This document shows positions 11,691-24,083 of a stretch of DNA of 64,000 nt, piece after piece. Made by a program: the position numbers and the translations under genes. The stretch comes from Liolophura sinensis (taxonomy: Eukaryota > Mollusca > Polyplacophora > Chitonida > Chitonidae). The first letter of the stretch is position 1. Each line of letters begins with the position of its first letter. The stretch spans positions 7,325,501 to 7,389,500 of the forward strand of contig NC_088303.1 in the NCBI RefSeq assembly GCF_032854445.1, in the 5' to 3' direction. The notes beneath the pieces were generated by a model. The model saw nothing but the letters and a program-made list of their open reading frames with translations. It did not search any database and was not told where the DNA came from.

Positions 11691-14600
11691 GGGTAACGGT
11701 GAGATATGTCCACCCAGAAACACGAGGTAACGGTGGTGTATGTCCACCCAGAAACACAAGGTAACGGTGGTGTATGTCCACCCAGAAACACGAGGTAATG
11801 GTGGTGTATGCCCACTCAGAAACACAAGGTAACAGTAGGGAGTGCCAACTTAAAACACGAGGTAACGGTGGGCTATGCTCACTCAGAAACATGAGGTAAC
11901 GTTGGTGTATGCCCACTTGAAACACGAGGTAACGGTGCGGTATGCCCACTTAAAACACGAAGTAACGGTGGTGTATGCCCACTCAGAAACACACGGTAGC
12001 GGTGGTGTATGTCCACTTAAAACACGAGGTAACGGTGGTGTATGCTCACTCAGAAACACGACGTAACAGTGGGGTGTGCCCACTTAAAACACGAGGTAAG
12101 GGTGGTGTATGCCCACTCATAAATACGGGGTAACTGTGGTGTATGCCCACTCATAAACACGAGGTAACTGTGGTGTATGCCCACTCAGAAACACGAGGTA
12201 ACAGTGGGGTGTGCCAACATAAAACACGAGGTAACGGTGGGGTATGCTCACAGAAACACGACGTAACAGTGTGGTGTGCCCACTCAGAAACATGAGGTAA
12301 CGGTGGTGTATGCCCACTCAGAAACACGAGGTAACGGCGGTGTATGCCCACTCATAAACACGAGGTAATGGTGGTGTATGCCCACTCATAAACACGAGGT
12401 AACGGTGGTGTATGCTCACTCGTAAACACAAGGTAACGGTGGTGTATGCTCACTCAGAAACACGAGGTAACGGTGGCGTATGCCCACTCAGAAACACGAG
12501 GTAACGGTGGTGTATGCCCACTCAAAAACACGAGGTAACGGTGGTGTATGCCCACTCATAAACACGAGGTAACGGTGGTGTATGCCCACTCAGAAACATG
12601 AGGTAAAGGTAGGGTATGCCCATTTAAAACACGAGGTAACGGTGGTGTATGCCCACTCATAAACACGAGGTAACGGTGGTGTATGCCCACTCAGAAACAC
12701 AAGGTAACAGTAGGGAGTGCCAACTTAAAACACGAGGTAACGGTGGGCTATGCTCACTCAGAAACATGAGGTAACGTTGGTGTATGCCCACTTGAAACAC
12801 GAGGTAACGGTGCGGTATGCCCACTTAAAACACGAGGTAACGGTGGTGCATGCCCACTCAGAAACACAAGGTAACGGTGGTGTATGTCCACTTAAAACAC
12901 GAGGTAACGGTGGTGTATGCCCACTCAGAAACACGAGGTAACAGTGGGGTGTGCCAACATAAAACACGAGGTAACGGTGGGGTATGCTCACAGAAACACG
13001 ACGTAACAGTGTGGTGTGCCCACTCAGAAACATGAGGTAACGGTGGTGTATGCCCACTCAGAAACACGAGGTAACGGCGGTGTATGCCCACTCATAAACA
13101 CGAGGTAATGGTGGTGTATGCCCACTCATAAACACGAGGTAACGGTGGTGTATGCTCACTCGTAAACACAAGGTAACGGTGGTGTATGCTCACTCAGAAA
13201 CACGAGGTAACGGTGGCGTATGCCCACTCAGAAACACGAGGTAACGGTGGTGTATGCCCACTCAAAAACACGAGGTAACGGTGGTGTATGCCCACTCATA
13301 AACACGAGGTAACGGTGGTGTATGCCCACTTAGAAACATGAGGTAAAGGTAGGGTATGCCCATTTAAAACACGAGGTAACGGTGGTGTATGCCCACTCAT
13401 AAACACGAGGTAACGGTGGTGTATGCCCACTCAGAAACACAAGGTAACAGTAGGGAGTGCCAACTTAAAACACGAGGTAACGGTGGGCTATGCTCACTCA
13501 GAAACATGAGGTAACGTTGGTGTATGCCCACTTGAAACACGAGGTAACGGTGCGGTATGCCCACTTAAAACACGAGGTAACGGTGGTGCATGCCCACTCA
13601 GAAACACAAGGTAACGGTGGTGTATGTCCACTTAAAACACGAGGTAACGGTGGTGTATGCTCACTCAGAAACACGACGTAACAGTGGGGTGTGCCCACTT
13701 AAAACACGGGGTAACGGTGGTGTATGCCCACTCATAAATACGGGGTAACTGTGGTGTATGCCTACTCATAAACATGAAGTAACTGGTGAATGCCCACTCA
13801 GAAACACGAGGTAACCGTGGGGTGTGCCGATATGAAACACGAGGTAACTGGGGGTATGCTCACAGAAACACGACGTAACAGTGGGGTGTGCCCACTCAGA
13901 AACATGAGGTAACGGTGGTGTATGCCCACTCAGAAACACGAGGTAACGGTGGTGTATGCCCACTCAGAAACACGAGGTAACGGCGGTGTATGCCCACTCA
14001 TAAACACGAGGTAATGGTGGTGTATGCCCACTCAGAAACACGAGGTAACCATGGGGTGTGCCCACTCATAAACACGAGGTAACTGTGGTGTATGCCCACT
14101 CGTAAACACAAGGTAACGGTGGTGTATGCCCACTCAGAAACACGAGGTAACAGTGGGGTGTGCCCACTTAAAACACGAGGTAACGGTGGTGTATGCTCAC
14201 TCAGAAACACGAGGTAACGGTGGTGTATGCCCACTCAGAAACACGAGGTAACGGTGGTGTATGCCCACTCAGAAACACGAGGTAACGGTGGTGTATGCCC
14301 ACTCATAAACACGAGGTAACGGTGGTGTATGCCCACTCAGAAACATGAGGTAAAGGTAGGGTATGCCCATTTAAAACACGAGGTAACGGTGGTGTATGCC
14401 CACTCAGAAACACGAGGTAACGGTGATGTATGCCCACTTAAAACACGAGGTAACGATGGGGTATGCCCACTCAGAAACACGAGGTAACGGTGGTGTATGC
14501 CCACTCAGAAACACGTGGTAACGGTGGAGTATGCCCACTTAAAACACGGGGTAACGGTGGAGTATGCCCACTCAGAAACACGAGGTAACGGTGGTGTATG

Positions 14601-14715
14601 CCCACTCAGAAACACGAGGTAACGGTAGGGTATGCCCACTCAAAAACACGAGGTAACGGTGGAATATGCCTACTTAAAACACGAGGTAAGGGTGGGGAGT
14701 GTCCATTTAGAAAGA
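11691..14715. repeat. 34-bp minisatellite with 740-bp higher-order repeat
   Basis: About 89 head-to-tail units of 33-34 bp. The consensus has AACACGAGGTAACGGTGGTG followed by TATGCCCACTCAGA; a 33-bp variant ends in CACTTAA. Marker variants (AAGGTAACAGTAGGGAGTGC) start at 11826, 12701 and 13441, so whole groups of about 22 units were duplicated: 12701-13440 repeats the preceding array at a 740-bp offset with very few differences, while the first interval is 875 bp because it holds about four extra units. Both edges decay. Many 60-120 codon frames on both strands (VSEWAYTTVT-like) are by-products of a unit close to a multiple of 3. Confidence 0.97.
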
Positions 14716-15779
14716 CGGGGGATGGTCTAATCCAACTTCGGGCAGTGAATTCAATTAAATAACCTTTAAATTAACGAATCAGTCAATCACGTTTACTTCG
14801 GTGCAAAAGGTCAAAGTACGGCCTTATTCAGTTTATAAATGTGCATACTCACATCGTTTGATCAAACAGTCTTAACAGATGATAATGCTGACAGCGAAAC
14901 CCAACTTAGAGTGAAGCCACAATCAATTAACCTGGCACTAAGTCGTTCCAAACTAAAATTAAAATAAGTGTTTGTAGCCCGGTATTGGGAACACGCTATA
15001 CTGTCAAGAAGGTTAAATTGTCAAATCATATAACATCATCTGGAACAAATACGATAAGGTGTAATTAGAACATACATCTGGCATGCAGGCTTTGAACCAG
15101 AAGCAATGAACATCTGACCCAGACTTTAAAATTACAGTGGTCCGGTTTACGACAGGAGTAAAACGGGTACAAACAAGGCAACATATTCTAAATATAGACA
15201 AAATGAGAATAAAAGTGATCAACTGTGTTTAAACTTGCAGTGAAATTGGGCAATGTGTTATCCCAAGACCAATTACACTGTGAGATAATCAACGTTATAC
15301 TGCTCAGCTTAAAACAGACTTTTTTAAGTGGGAAAGTTTCTGTAGCGTATTTCCACACGCAAATTTGCAACACATCAGATTTATAGGACTAAATCTTACA
15401 TATTCTGCTTGTTTATTGCACGGACGTATGATAAAACTCTCCACAGCTGACAACCTGGGGGACACGAAATTGCAACATGGACAATACAAGAAAAAGACAT
15501 TGGCAAGAAAATTGGGTGACCCCTAACACTTTTTGTAGATCATTTTGTTGAAGACGCATGCAATTTAAAATCAGCGGGAAATGACAGTGGGTCGTATAAT
15601 TTGAATATCGGTTATAGGATCCTGTATAGGAGATTCAATACTTCGAGCAAAAAAAGCAATGCAATATTTTAATTGAAATTGCCACCGCTTAAAGGACTGG
15701 GTTAAGATGCTCGCTAAACTGAAAACCTCACGTATCACAGAATTTTAATTTCTTTCATCGTTTAAAGTGGGTGGGGTTT
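14716..15779. other. Non-coding stretch between minisatellite and segment G
   Basis: Short frames only (60-69 codons), none recognised. Faint matches to 44380-44600 (for example TTTGATCAAACAGTCTTA near 14857 against TTTTGATCAAATGTTTTA near 44446) fit the colinear duplication but are too weak to claim alone. Confidence 0.4.
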
Positions 15780-16260
15780 GGTGGGTTTTTTTTAAGAAAT
15801 TGTTAAGTATGACATTATAGTTTGGTTCAAGGTTGGAAAGCTTCATTAAAATTTGGACACAAGTCTACGCAAGAAGCTCCAACACACACGCTCCAACGGG
15901 AAGCTCCATTAATAGACCTACACCAGTCATTTACCGATATCCGTTGCTGCAAAAGCATAAACGTTCCATGTGTTTGTCAGCTCATGCGAGCGACTGTCGG
16001 AGTACAAGGATATTGCCTTCTGAGTTACATACACCGAATTCTTGGCAGAATGAAGTGCCTTAATTAGCGCTACTTCATCTTTTCCTGGTAGTCTTTACAC
16101 ATGATTCTTCACATAGTCAATTTATAACCATAGCACATAAGCACTATGGAAGCAGACAAGCTAAGCTGATTGCAACGGTTTCCAATGGGGCAAAATCGCA
16201 CTGACAATACCCTCAGGAAACTTGATTTACATGGCTTAAATGTGAAACAGTGTCATCTGA
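15780..16260. repeat. Ancient duplicated block, copy 1, segment G
   Basis: Matches 55830-56305 in the same orientation: GGTTCAAGGTTGGAAAGCTT against CGTTCAAGGTTGCATCATTG, TCCATTAATAGACCT against TCAATTAATAGATCT, CCATGTGTTTGTCAGCTCAT against TGGTGTGTTTGCCAGCTCAC, TCTTTACACATGATTCTTCA against TCTTCACACTTAATTCATCA, and TTGATTTACATGGCTTA against TGAATTACATGGCTTTA. Two overlapping plus-strand frames here (76 and 81 codons) are not preserved in the other copy, which argues against coding. Confidence 0.7.
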
Positions 16261-18600
16261 AATATGTCCCCTCACAATAACATGTCTATATTAAAATGGA
16301 AAGATTTTTACAAATTCATGTGGCTTACATTATGTGAAATTTAAAAACTCTAACAGTGGTACAAAAATGAAGTGATAAATGTCTGATGATTATATCTGTC
16401 CTGCTTACATAAGTGAAATTTCACTGCGTCTATGCTGCTAACATAGGTCTGTGGCCCTTGCATGGTGTACTTAGCCTCCCCAAAGCCTAAACTCTTTTCA
16501 TTGCTTTATGTATTTATACTGTTTCTAGACGTGTGATGTCAAATACATTCTTTTCCTAATTCTGGTAAAGTCTTGGTGTCAAGATCTGTATAAGCTTCTA
16601 CAATATACACTTTTCCAACTGTTTATAATAGAAATCTGTTAGTGAGAACAACTGACAAGATTATTTCAACTCTTACATATGACTTCATACCAACTACTGA
16701 TATGTATCAACAGCGACTTCATACCAGCTACTGGTGTATATCAACAGCCTTTGGTAAGAAACTGACGCACTTTCCCACTTCCACTTTTGCAAACCAAAGC
16801 TATTTTAACGTGTATTCCGATCTGTTTCTAGACAAAAGGCCTTGAACCAAGCTGTAAGATGTATGATCATCTAAATTACCTTGTCTGACGGAATGAACAC
16901 ATCTTGAAAATAGTGAACGTAAATGATAAACATTTTATACAATCTACGTATAATGAAGACAATTCCTGCACTGATGAAAGTAATATGTAATTAACAATGT
17001 CTATACATGCCTGTTCTCCCTGCAACAGGTGCCAAATGGTTCAAAAGATTAGTCAACATGGAGAAAGAAAGGATGAGAAAGAAAAAAATGTGAGGTAAAC
17101 TTAGGACGCTGTTTACACATGGTCCGTGTTTATACTGAGAGAAAGAATAATGATATATACAATAAAACATTAAACCTAAGTTTGTCTATAACGCACTTTA
17201 AACCCAACTAAAACATTCGTGCTTCTAGGTTAATTATCTCAAGCAAAACGAAACACATACCCAACTCCTTAAGTATTTCTAAATGCGTTTACACAATATT
17301 TTGCTTTCTCGTTCTGTTTTAAGCTGTAAATGAATACGAATGGAAGTATTTCAGTACTTCGCAGTATAACGGTAAAACGGTAAACAGCGCATTACCTTGG
17401 CGTTTTTTACACAAAATACAGGACGGTTTTGATTTATTTGACGTGATAGTTTTTTTTTTCCTTTCCTGTACAAACCATCCGCTTAAAGTTGCATGATAGC
17501 TGTATGCCTTACCGCTAATTGTTGATTCTGGTATCCAGCATCTGTGGCATATCTCACCTTTCCTAACCACAAACCAATCCATCTCACCACGTAAGAAAAC
17601 GCCCTTAGGTGCACACGCATTAAATAGGCCATCTTGCGCCATCGTCTCCGGGAGCCAGATTGAGGAGTGTGAATAGGCATAATTCTGCTGGTTTGTGGAC
17701 TGTTTTGATGAGTTTGTATGATATTTAGAGTCTAAATGTAAACTTGAATCTTCAAAGAAATACTGAATTATTTGATTATTATTTGACTGGTGTTTTTAGT
17801 ACGTCGTACTCAAGAATATTTCACTGATACGACTGCGGCCAGCATTATGATTATTTGGCCTTCTCATCGACGGATATGTGGCCATCTTATTTGAGGAAGA
17901 CATTGGACTTGCTGGCACGTCACCTACATACAACTGAACAGCTACAGGTGTCACTGGCTTAGCAGCCATCTATATTCTCCAAGGAGAGAGGCCCACCTGA
18001 AAAATGTCTTCATCTGACGTTTTGTGATAAGTCTGTTTTATTGCACAGGTTATGCATAGATTGATACTAATATCATCTGCAGTTCACGATTTCCCGGAGA
18101 TATTCAATCTGTAGTAGGTGTTAGTCTAACGAAAATGAAATAGAGCAATTTACTTTGATATATCCATTTGTTCTACCAGATGTCCGTTAATTTAGAAGGC
18201 TACATGAAGCCTGTGTGTTATACAATATAGTTTAATAGTTCGTGCTTAAATGATATAAAATAAAATATAAAATACATATGAACCAGATTAGAAATTTGAT
18301 TCTGCTACTGATCATACAGTGCTGCATGGCCATTATACCTGGCACGTGAAACTTGCTGACTATCAAGTGGACTTCCTATTAAACGTTCTGGTAAGATTTT
18401 ATAATGTTTTTGACTTTTCACTCCGTAACAATGTAGACCACAAGGTTATAACCCAACACCCAGTAGATCCTTTAGCGCAACGCTTGTCATTTAAAAATAA
18501 AGAAAGAAATTTATCACTATAGACTCTTACCTTTAAAGCACAAAGGAATGAGTTCAAAATTATTGGGCTTGCACATCGTTCTAAATGTAACCACTAATAA
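16261..18600. other. Non-coding stretch with one SINE tail fragment
   Basis: AT-rich sequence with frames up to 107 codons, none recognised. A 26-bp phrase CTACTGATATGTATCAACAG / CTACTGGTGTATATCAACAG occurs twice near 16695 and 16728. The stretch near 18180 (AGATGTCCGTTAATTTAG) resembles 61976 (CGATGTCCGTTAATCTAA), possibly a further anchor of the large duplication. Nothing else is supported. Confidence 0.45.
17781..17850 (-). mobile_element. SINE 3' end fragment
   Basis: The plus strand reads ATTTGACTGGTGTTTTTAGT, ACGTCGTACTCAAGAATATT, TCACTGATACGACTGCGGCC and AGCATTATG, the reverse complement of the SINE 3' domain and tail junction. The rest of the element is lost. Confidence 0.75.
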
Positions 18601-19020
18601 CTAATTAACTGGCATCGAGGTGTCTCCCATGGCACTTACGTCTATACAGAACGTCAATCTCCACAAACATAACCCAGTCAAAGCAACAAATATCTTGTAA
18701 ATAACAGTTCTTAACAAGCTAGCCCCCAAGTTTGCCGGATCATGTCTTTTATTTTGAGAATAACACTTGACGCCGGGTAGGTTAGAAACCACATTTGAAA
18801 ATGTTCGATCCAGGTAAAAAGCTTGTATCTTAACGGTATTCCTGTGAGGTTGGCAAGGCACATGGGATAGGCTTAAAATAGTTTGGTTAAGTTTGTTTAG
18901 ACTGACGATCTGTGTAGATGTATGTGAAGTCACAGAGGAGATACCTAGATGCGAGTTACTTAGTAACCGGGTGATACTGTTAGAAAGATCTTTAAGAACT
19001 ATACATTTTGGCACATTCAT
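18601..19020 (-). CDS. Hypothetical 139-codon open frame, probably not a gene
   Basis: This is the longest frame outside repeats and transposons. It starts MNVPKCIVLKDLSNS and ends DVSAMGDTSMPVN. I do not recognise it: there is no signal peptide, no clear membrane segment apart from a short hydrophobic stretch (IFVALTGLCLW, about residues 110-120), and no motif. Composition is unremarkable and no splice-flanked neighbours are evident. It could be a relic or a chance frame. It is listed because it is the best non-repeat candidate in the window. Confidence 0.15.
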   Translation of the reverse strand: MNVPKCIVLKDLSNSITRLLSNSHLGISSVTSHTSTQIVSLNKLNQTILSLSHVPCQPHRNTVKIQAFYLDRTFSNVVSNLPGVKCYSQNKRHDPANLGASLLRTVIYKIFVALTGLCLWRLTFCIDVSAMGDTSMPVN

Positions 19021-20554
19021 TTATACTTGAAAAGTAAGCGGACATTGTAATAAATGTATTACTTTATTGTTAGATACAAACGCTACGCTAAAGACTACTG
19101 ACAGCTGACATACAGTCGTATGGTTTTTGACTGCGGTTTCAAGGTTTGGTTAGAGGCCATTCTTCTCGTTTTAAGCAGTAATTTTATAATCGGGAGATGT
19201 ACGCTCTGAGGGGAAGGAATACCCATCCACCATGTTCTCCTGGCAAGAGGTTGTAATAGGCAGCACATTACCAAATACCACACTATCACCAATTATAGGT
19301 ACATTTTTGTTATATCGCTTTACTCCAAACTGATGAATTTTTGAATATGCGTTCATTGGGAATAAGCTCTTTGGGTGGAGTACAGCACACCATCCTTGTA
19401 GAAGACAAGCGATCTTCAACGAAATTAGACTGCGCAAACGGCCACATCAGCGTCGTAAACCGCTTATTGTCTTTAGGACCCCACAAACATTGAGAGCGGA
19501 TAAAAGTCCACATGTTAATGCATGCTGGAATGACTCACATGTGCTCTAGTATCCATTTTTGACTGACTTCGGGTCTCCAGTTTGATGATAGTCAAAATTT
19601 ACCGTTCAAGTACATGCACCGTGACATACAAATTTTATCTTTTGTGCATGGTAGTTTGAGAAACCCTCCACGTATGTGCACCCTGAAAAGAGCTACATCT
19701 TTTGTTACGCAATATTTTGGCATTCTTTTCACAATTTAGTTTTTATGAAAACATAAGTTTTGTCGCATATCTTGATTTCATGACAATTTGTCGAGGATAA
19801 TAATTTAGGTCCTTTCTCTATATTTTGAGGGTGTGTCAAACACCCAGTATTTCCTTCCGGTTATCACCATGATAACGTCACGCTGAACACAGTGCGGCTG
19901 CAGTGTAACTAATTGCAATATAATTCATTTCCAACGTAACAATGGCTCAAGGTTTTCCTTCACACTAGCGGCCCTTCACGGGATTAAAAATGATGCCGCC
20001 TTACCTGTTCGACTGTTTATTGTCATCACTCCGTTCATGAAACGACTGCGAACGCTGTGTCTCTTTCTTATCTGGTGCTCCCTGATGGATATTAAGCCTT
20101 GTTTTTTCGTTGGCGTTGCTTACGCAGTTCTTATGTAAAAGATCGAATGTAACTGCGGATATCGTGCATCAGCAAAAAAGCACATGATTAAAACAAGAAC
20201 ATTGATGCATTTTGTCTCGTGAGATGCGAATATTAAAACCTCGTGATAATCATTTGCTAGGTGAGTTTTTGAAGTAAACGTTGTCCCTCGTTTTACATGT
20301 GTCTGCTTACTAATTAAGTTTTTTGGAAGGGGAGGGCGGGCTAATTTAGACATTGCACTGATACACAGTTTTACGGATGGATACAACCACGCTGTATCAT
20401 ATACCAGACAAAACCAGTCATAGCCAAGTTGGCCTGATTTAACTCAGATTTATTGACCATTGATTTTCCGTCATTCATGTGTCTTACAGCCTATCCTATC
20501 GATGCCGTCTCGAGATGCAACGATTGTGAAAAAATGGCTCAGCAAAAGTCGTAC
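19021..20554. other. Non-coding stretch, nothing recognised
   Basis: Frames of 65-88 codons occur on the minus strand but none resembles a known protein, and no repeat or transposon end was seen. Confidence 0.45.
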
Positions 20555-22710
20555 ATTATGGATGTCAAGAGAACCATCGTAGATTATAACGTACGTTTGC
20601 CAGAACACGTGGAGTAAGAGGCATGGTATAGGATAGGTGAGGAGATACATCCAATGCAGGAGAATCACAGGCTTTTTTGTCTTTTGGTTAAAGTTCAGCT
20701 TTTGTTATTTTATCAACCACGTAAGTGACACTTACACTGACTACGCTTTATACCGATGCAATCTGCTTTTTGAAATGAGGTAAACGTGTGTCAAGTCTAA
20801 TCTACCGAACCGGAGGTATATCGTTCTAAAAGGCCATCTGATCCACAGAACAATTTATACCATACGATCGTCTAATTCACACGACCTTGGACTCCAAACG
20901 ACCAGGAATGCCATTCGACCATCTGATCCAACCGGCCATTTATACCATACGACGATCCCCACGACTTTCGGATCCACTTGACCATTTGTGCCTTTGAACA
21001 ACCTGGTCCACAGGACCATTTACACAATTCGACCAGTTGGTCCACAAAACATTGGGGTCCATTAGTGAAACGCGACCATCTAATCCGCATGACCATTTGC
21101 ACCATAACACCATCTGATTTAAACCACCGTGGGATTCACGCGACCATTTGTGCCATACGGCTATCTTGTCCACAGGGCCATTTGTACATGTACCATACAA
21201 CAGTCTGTGGCACACGCCCTTGGGATTCACATGTGCATTTGTACCATACATCCATTTGACTCACACGACGATCTGTCATATAGCCATCTTATCAACCGTC
21301 TGATCTGAGGATCAGACTTTGGGTTCCACATGCCCATTTGCACCATATATTCATCTGATCCACACAAATATCTGTGCCATCTGTGCAGTCCGCATGTCTA
21401 TTTATATCATACAACCGTCGGATTCACACGACCTTGGAATCCACATGCCCATTTGCACCATACACTCATCTGATCCACACGATCTTGAGATCCACATGCC
21501 CATTTGCACCATACACTCATTTGATCCACACCACACTGGAATCCACATGCCCATTTTCACTATACACCCATCTGATTCACACGACATTGGAATCCACGTA
21601 CCAATTTGTGCCATACACTCATCTGATCCACACGACCTTGGAATCCACATGCCCATTTACACCATACACCCATCTGATCCACACGACATTGGAATCCACA
21701 TACCAATTTGTGCCATACACCTATCTGATTCACACGACCTTGGAATCCACATACCAGTTTGTACAATACACCCATCTGATCCACACAACCTTGGGTTCCA
21801 CACGCCCATTTTACCATACACCCATCTGAATTACACGACCTTGGAATCCACATGCCCATTTTACCATACACCCATCTGAATTACACGACCTTGGAATCCA
21901 CATGCCCATTTTACCATACACTCATCTGAATTACACGACCTTGGAATCCACATGCCCATTTTACCATACACCCAACTGATGTGCACGTTATTGGGATCCA
22001 TGGGATCATTTGTTCCAGAATACATTCGGATCTACAAGACCATCTGTACCATATGACCACCCGGTTCACATGGCGTCGGACCCACACGATAACGTGGTGT
22101 TTTTGTTTTTTGGAAAAACACCTACGTGTACATGCACACCTGATCAGATCCTACAAAAATGGTGGAATTATATGTGAAATGGAATGAATGATTTCGTTTC
22201 TTATCTCCTAAAAAACAAATAAAATAAAATCAACCAGCAGAAGACTGTTGCATGACGCATGTTCTCATCATTTTTTCTTTGTCCCTTATGTATACTGTAC
22301 AAAATATGAACCATGGTGTAGTTAGGCTAACTAATGCCAGGGGAGTTATATGTCATAGCTGTAGTGTTGTTACCATAAATCATCATCCTTACTAGATAAC
22401 GGGTAGATTGTTGTCGACCACTTACCAGTAATGATCAAAGCAAAGGTATGGTGGACAAATGGGGAAATGAGGAAATAAATTACTCTCACATTGTTTACCA
22501 GCTGTTCATATAAAATGTGGGTTTGCTTTAACTATTGACCTGCGCCAGCCTGAAACTGCAACACGCCAGAGCTTTCCTAGGACACGTTATGGCTAGCCTT
22601 CACAAGAGAGCATTAGCAACATTTGTTTACTATGTCTTTGTAAATGGCGAGGAAATTTTTCTATGACTTTACCAGACGATCATTGTTGAAGTACAATTTA
22701 AAATATATCA
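20555..22710. repeat. Duplicated block II, left copy (with long 51-bp minisatellite)
   Basis: The left flank (20576-20680: TAGATTATAACGTACGTTTG, CCAATGCAGGAGAATCACAG) and right flank (22200-22710: AAAATAAAATCAACCAGCAG, GCTGTTCATATAAAATGTGG, GTTATGGCTAGCCTTCACAA, GAGAGCATTAGCAACATT) both recur, in order, around a much shorter version of the same minisatellite at 23525-24555. Spacing between the matching flanks is about 1.5 kb here and about 0.35 kb in the partner. No coding sequence is seen. Confidence 0.8.
20880..22080. repeat. 51-bp minisatellite, expanded array
   Basis: Units have the form CCACACGACCTTGGAATCCA, CATGCCCATTTGCACCATAC, ACTCATCTGAT. Units between about 20880 and 21320 are degenerate and of uneven length. 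Those from 21320 to 21975 are much more regular, and the last three are nearly identical 50-bp units carrying CATTTTACCATACACCCATC. Since 51 is divisible by three, a 186-codon plus-strand frame of 17-residue repeats (HDLGIHMPICTIHSSDP) and several shadow frames arise; the 50-bp units break them. No initiation context or homology supports a protein. Confidence 0.95.
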
Positions 22711-22751
22711 CTTTTTTCGTGATAAGTTTGCTGGACTAATTTAGACGTAAG

Positions 22752-22860
22752 AATGAATGAACGAATGATTATGGTTTTAACGCCACAACGGCAATATTTC
22801 AGCCATATCGTGGCGAGAGCAAGGTCGAAGCACGAGGCGATTGAGGTTTCCGATATGGAG
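22752..22860 (-). mobile_element. Solo 3' end of the Jockey-like LINE (or a SINE sharing it)
   Basis: The plus strand reads GAATGAATGAACGAATGATT, ATGGTTTTAACGCCACAACG, GCAATATTTCAGCCATATCG, TGGCGAGAGCAAGG. This is the reverse complement of the LINE 3' terminus seen at 55690-55770, 34431-34530 and 57011-57090, with the ATTC-type tail at its left. No coding part remains. Confidence 0.75.
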
Positions 22861-23524
22861 AGGAAGCGTCACTGTTCGTAAATCTTATGGGTGGTCATCT
22901 TAGCGACACGTACATATCTACACACTCTACAACGAAATTAATACAAGGTATTAACGCTATCCAACAAGATTACATATATCGTGATTTGAAACCAGCATTT
23001 AAAATTCTGACACCATCTGATATTATGCATCGGTAAGGCAAAGTGTCTTCTTTATCTGGTGTATATTGGATTAGATAAGTCAGAGTTGTCACGTGTCTCC
23101 TAATCTCTATGGTTTACGCTGCGTTTTTTTCTCAGTAGATCGTTGTTCTTTTTGACCAACTTTTGCATCAGATAGTGAAAGCGTGTGGCTTTGTTGATAC
23201 CAGATCGTTGTTTTTTTGAAACACGAAATGTTTCCTACCTCTACTCCCAACAAGGAGAGGTTCGTTTGGTTTTCATTATAGTCATTCGAAATTTTTACCA
23301 AAGGGCTGTTTGCTTGCCTGGTATTACACAGCGTGGCAGTTTCTTTTATTTACCGGTATTCACATTTTCACCAAATGGACGTGTACTTGTCTGATATTAT
23401 ACAGTGGCACCATTTGGTTTGGCTACAGGTTTTTGCCTGTTTTACAAAAAGGATGGGTGCTTGCCTAATATTGCACATACAGACTTAATGCCCACTGACT
23501 TCCCTAATTTCCGCCAAACTCATA
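22861..23524. other. Spacer between the two block II copies
   Basis: No gene recognised. Three similar phrases about 80-120 bp apart (AGATCGTTGTTTTTTTGA 23203; ACCAAAGGGCTGTTTGCTTG 23298; ACCAAATGGACGTGTACTTG 23370; AAAAGGATGGGTGCTTGCCT 23446) suggest an old, very degraded tandem repeat. Confidence 0.4.
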
Positions 23525-23779
23525 ATTTATGAATTATAACGTACGTATGTCAGAACACGTCGATGTGAGCTGGAGGCATAGATTAATGATAAATAGGGTA
23601 GCTCGGGAATTGTGTCCAATGCAGGAGAATAACAGGGTTAGTTATAGTTCAGCTATTCTTATATTGTCTACCAACCACAAAATTTAAGCAGATACCGAAG
23701 CAATCCTCTTTTTTACAATCAGCTAGACGTCTGTCAAATCTAATCTATAAGGACGCCTAAAAGACATATCGTTCTAGAT

Positions 23780-23935
23780 ATTCCACACGTCCATTTATGC
23801 TATACGACCATCTGACACACGACCATTTGTACAACACCATGCGACGATCTGATCCACACGACCTTTGAATCCTCCTCACCATTTGTATCACACGACCATC
23901 TGATTCACACAACCTAGAGACCCCTACGATCAAAT
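23780..23935. repeat. 51-bp minisatellite, contracted remnant
   Basis: About three degenerate units (CCACACGTCCATTTATGCTA, TACGACCATCTGACACACGA, GATCCACACGACCTTTGAAT) of the same family as 20880-22080, in the equivalent position of the paralogous block. Confidence 0.85.
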
Positions 23936-24014
23936 GGTGTTCTTTACAAATCACCTAATTACATCAAACAACATTGGTGGAACTGTACATGAAAGTCAAA
24001 AAATAAAATTCAAC

Positions 24015-24083
24015 CAGTAGATGTTTGTCGCACGATGCAGTAGATGCTTGTCGCATGATGCAGTAGATGCTTGTCGCGTAATG
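24015..24083. repeat. 23-bp tandem triplication
   Basis: Three units of CAGTAGATGYTTGTCGCRYG plus ATG at 24015, 24038 and 24061. The homologous site near 22230 in the left copy has a single version (CAGCAGAAGACTGTTGCATG), so the triplication postdates the block duplication. Confidence 0.9.

Noticed and set aside
11453-14234. Many 60-120 codon frames with repeated 11-residue motifs on both strands
   Set aside because: The 33-34 bp units produce open frames in all directions; frames shift between 33- and 34-bp units, and the same pattern appears on both strands, so no protein is selected.
11691-14715. CRISPR-like array
   Set aside because: The whole 34-bp unit repeats with point variants and there are no unique spacers; the context is eukaryotic.
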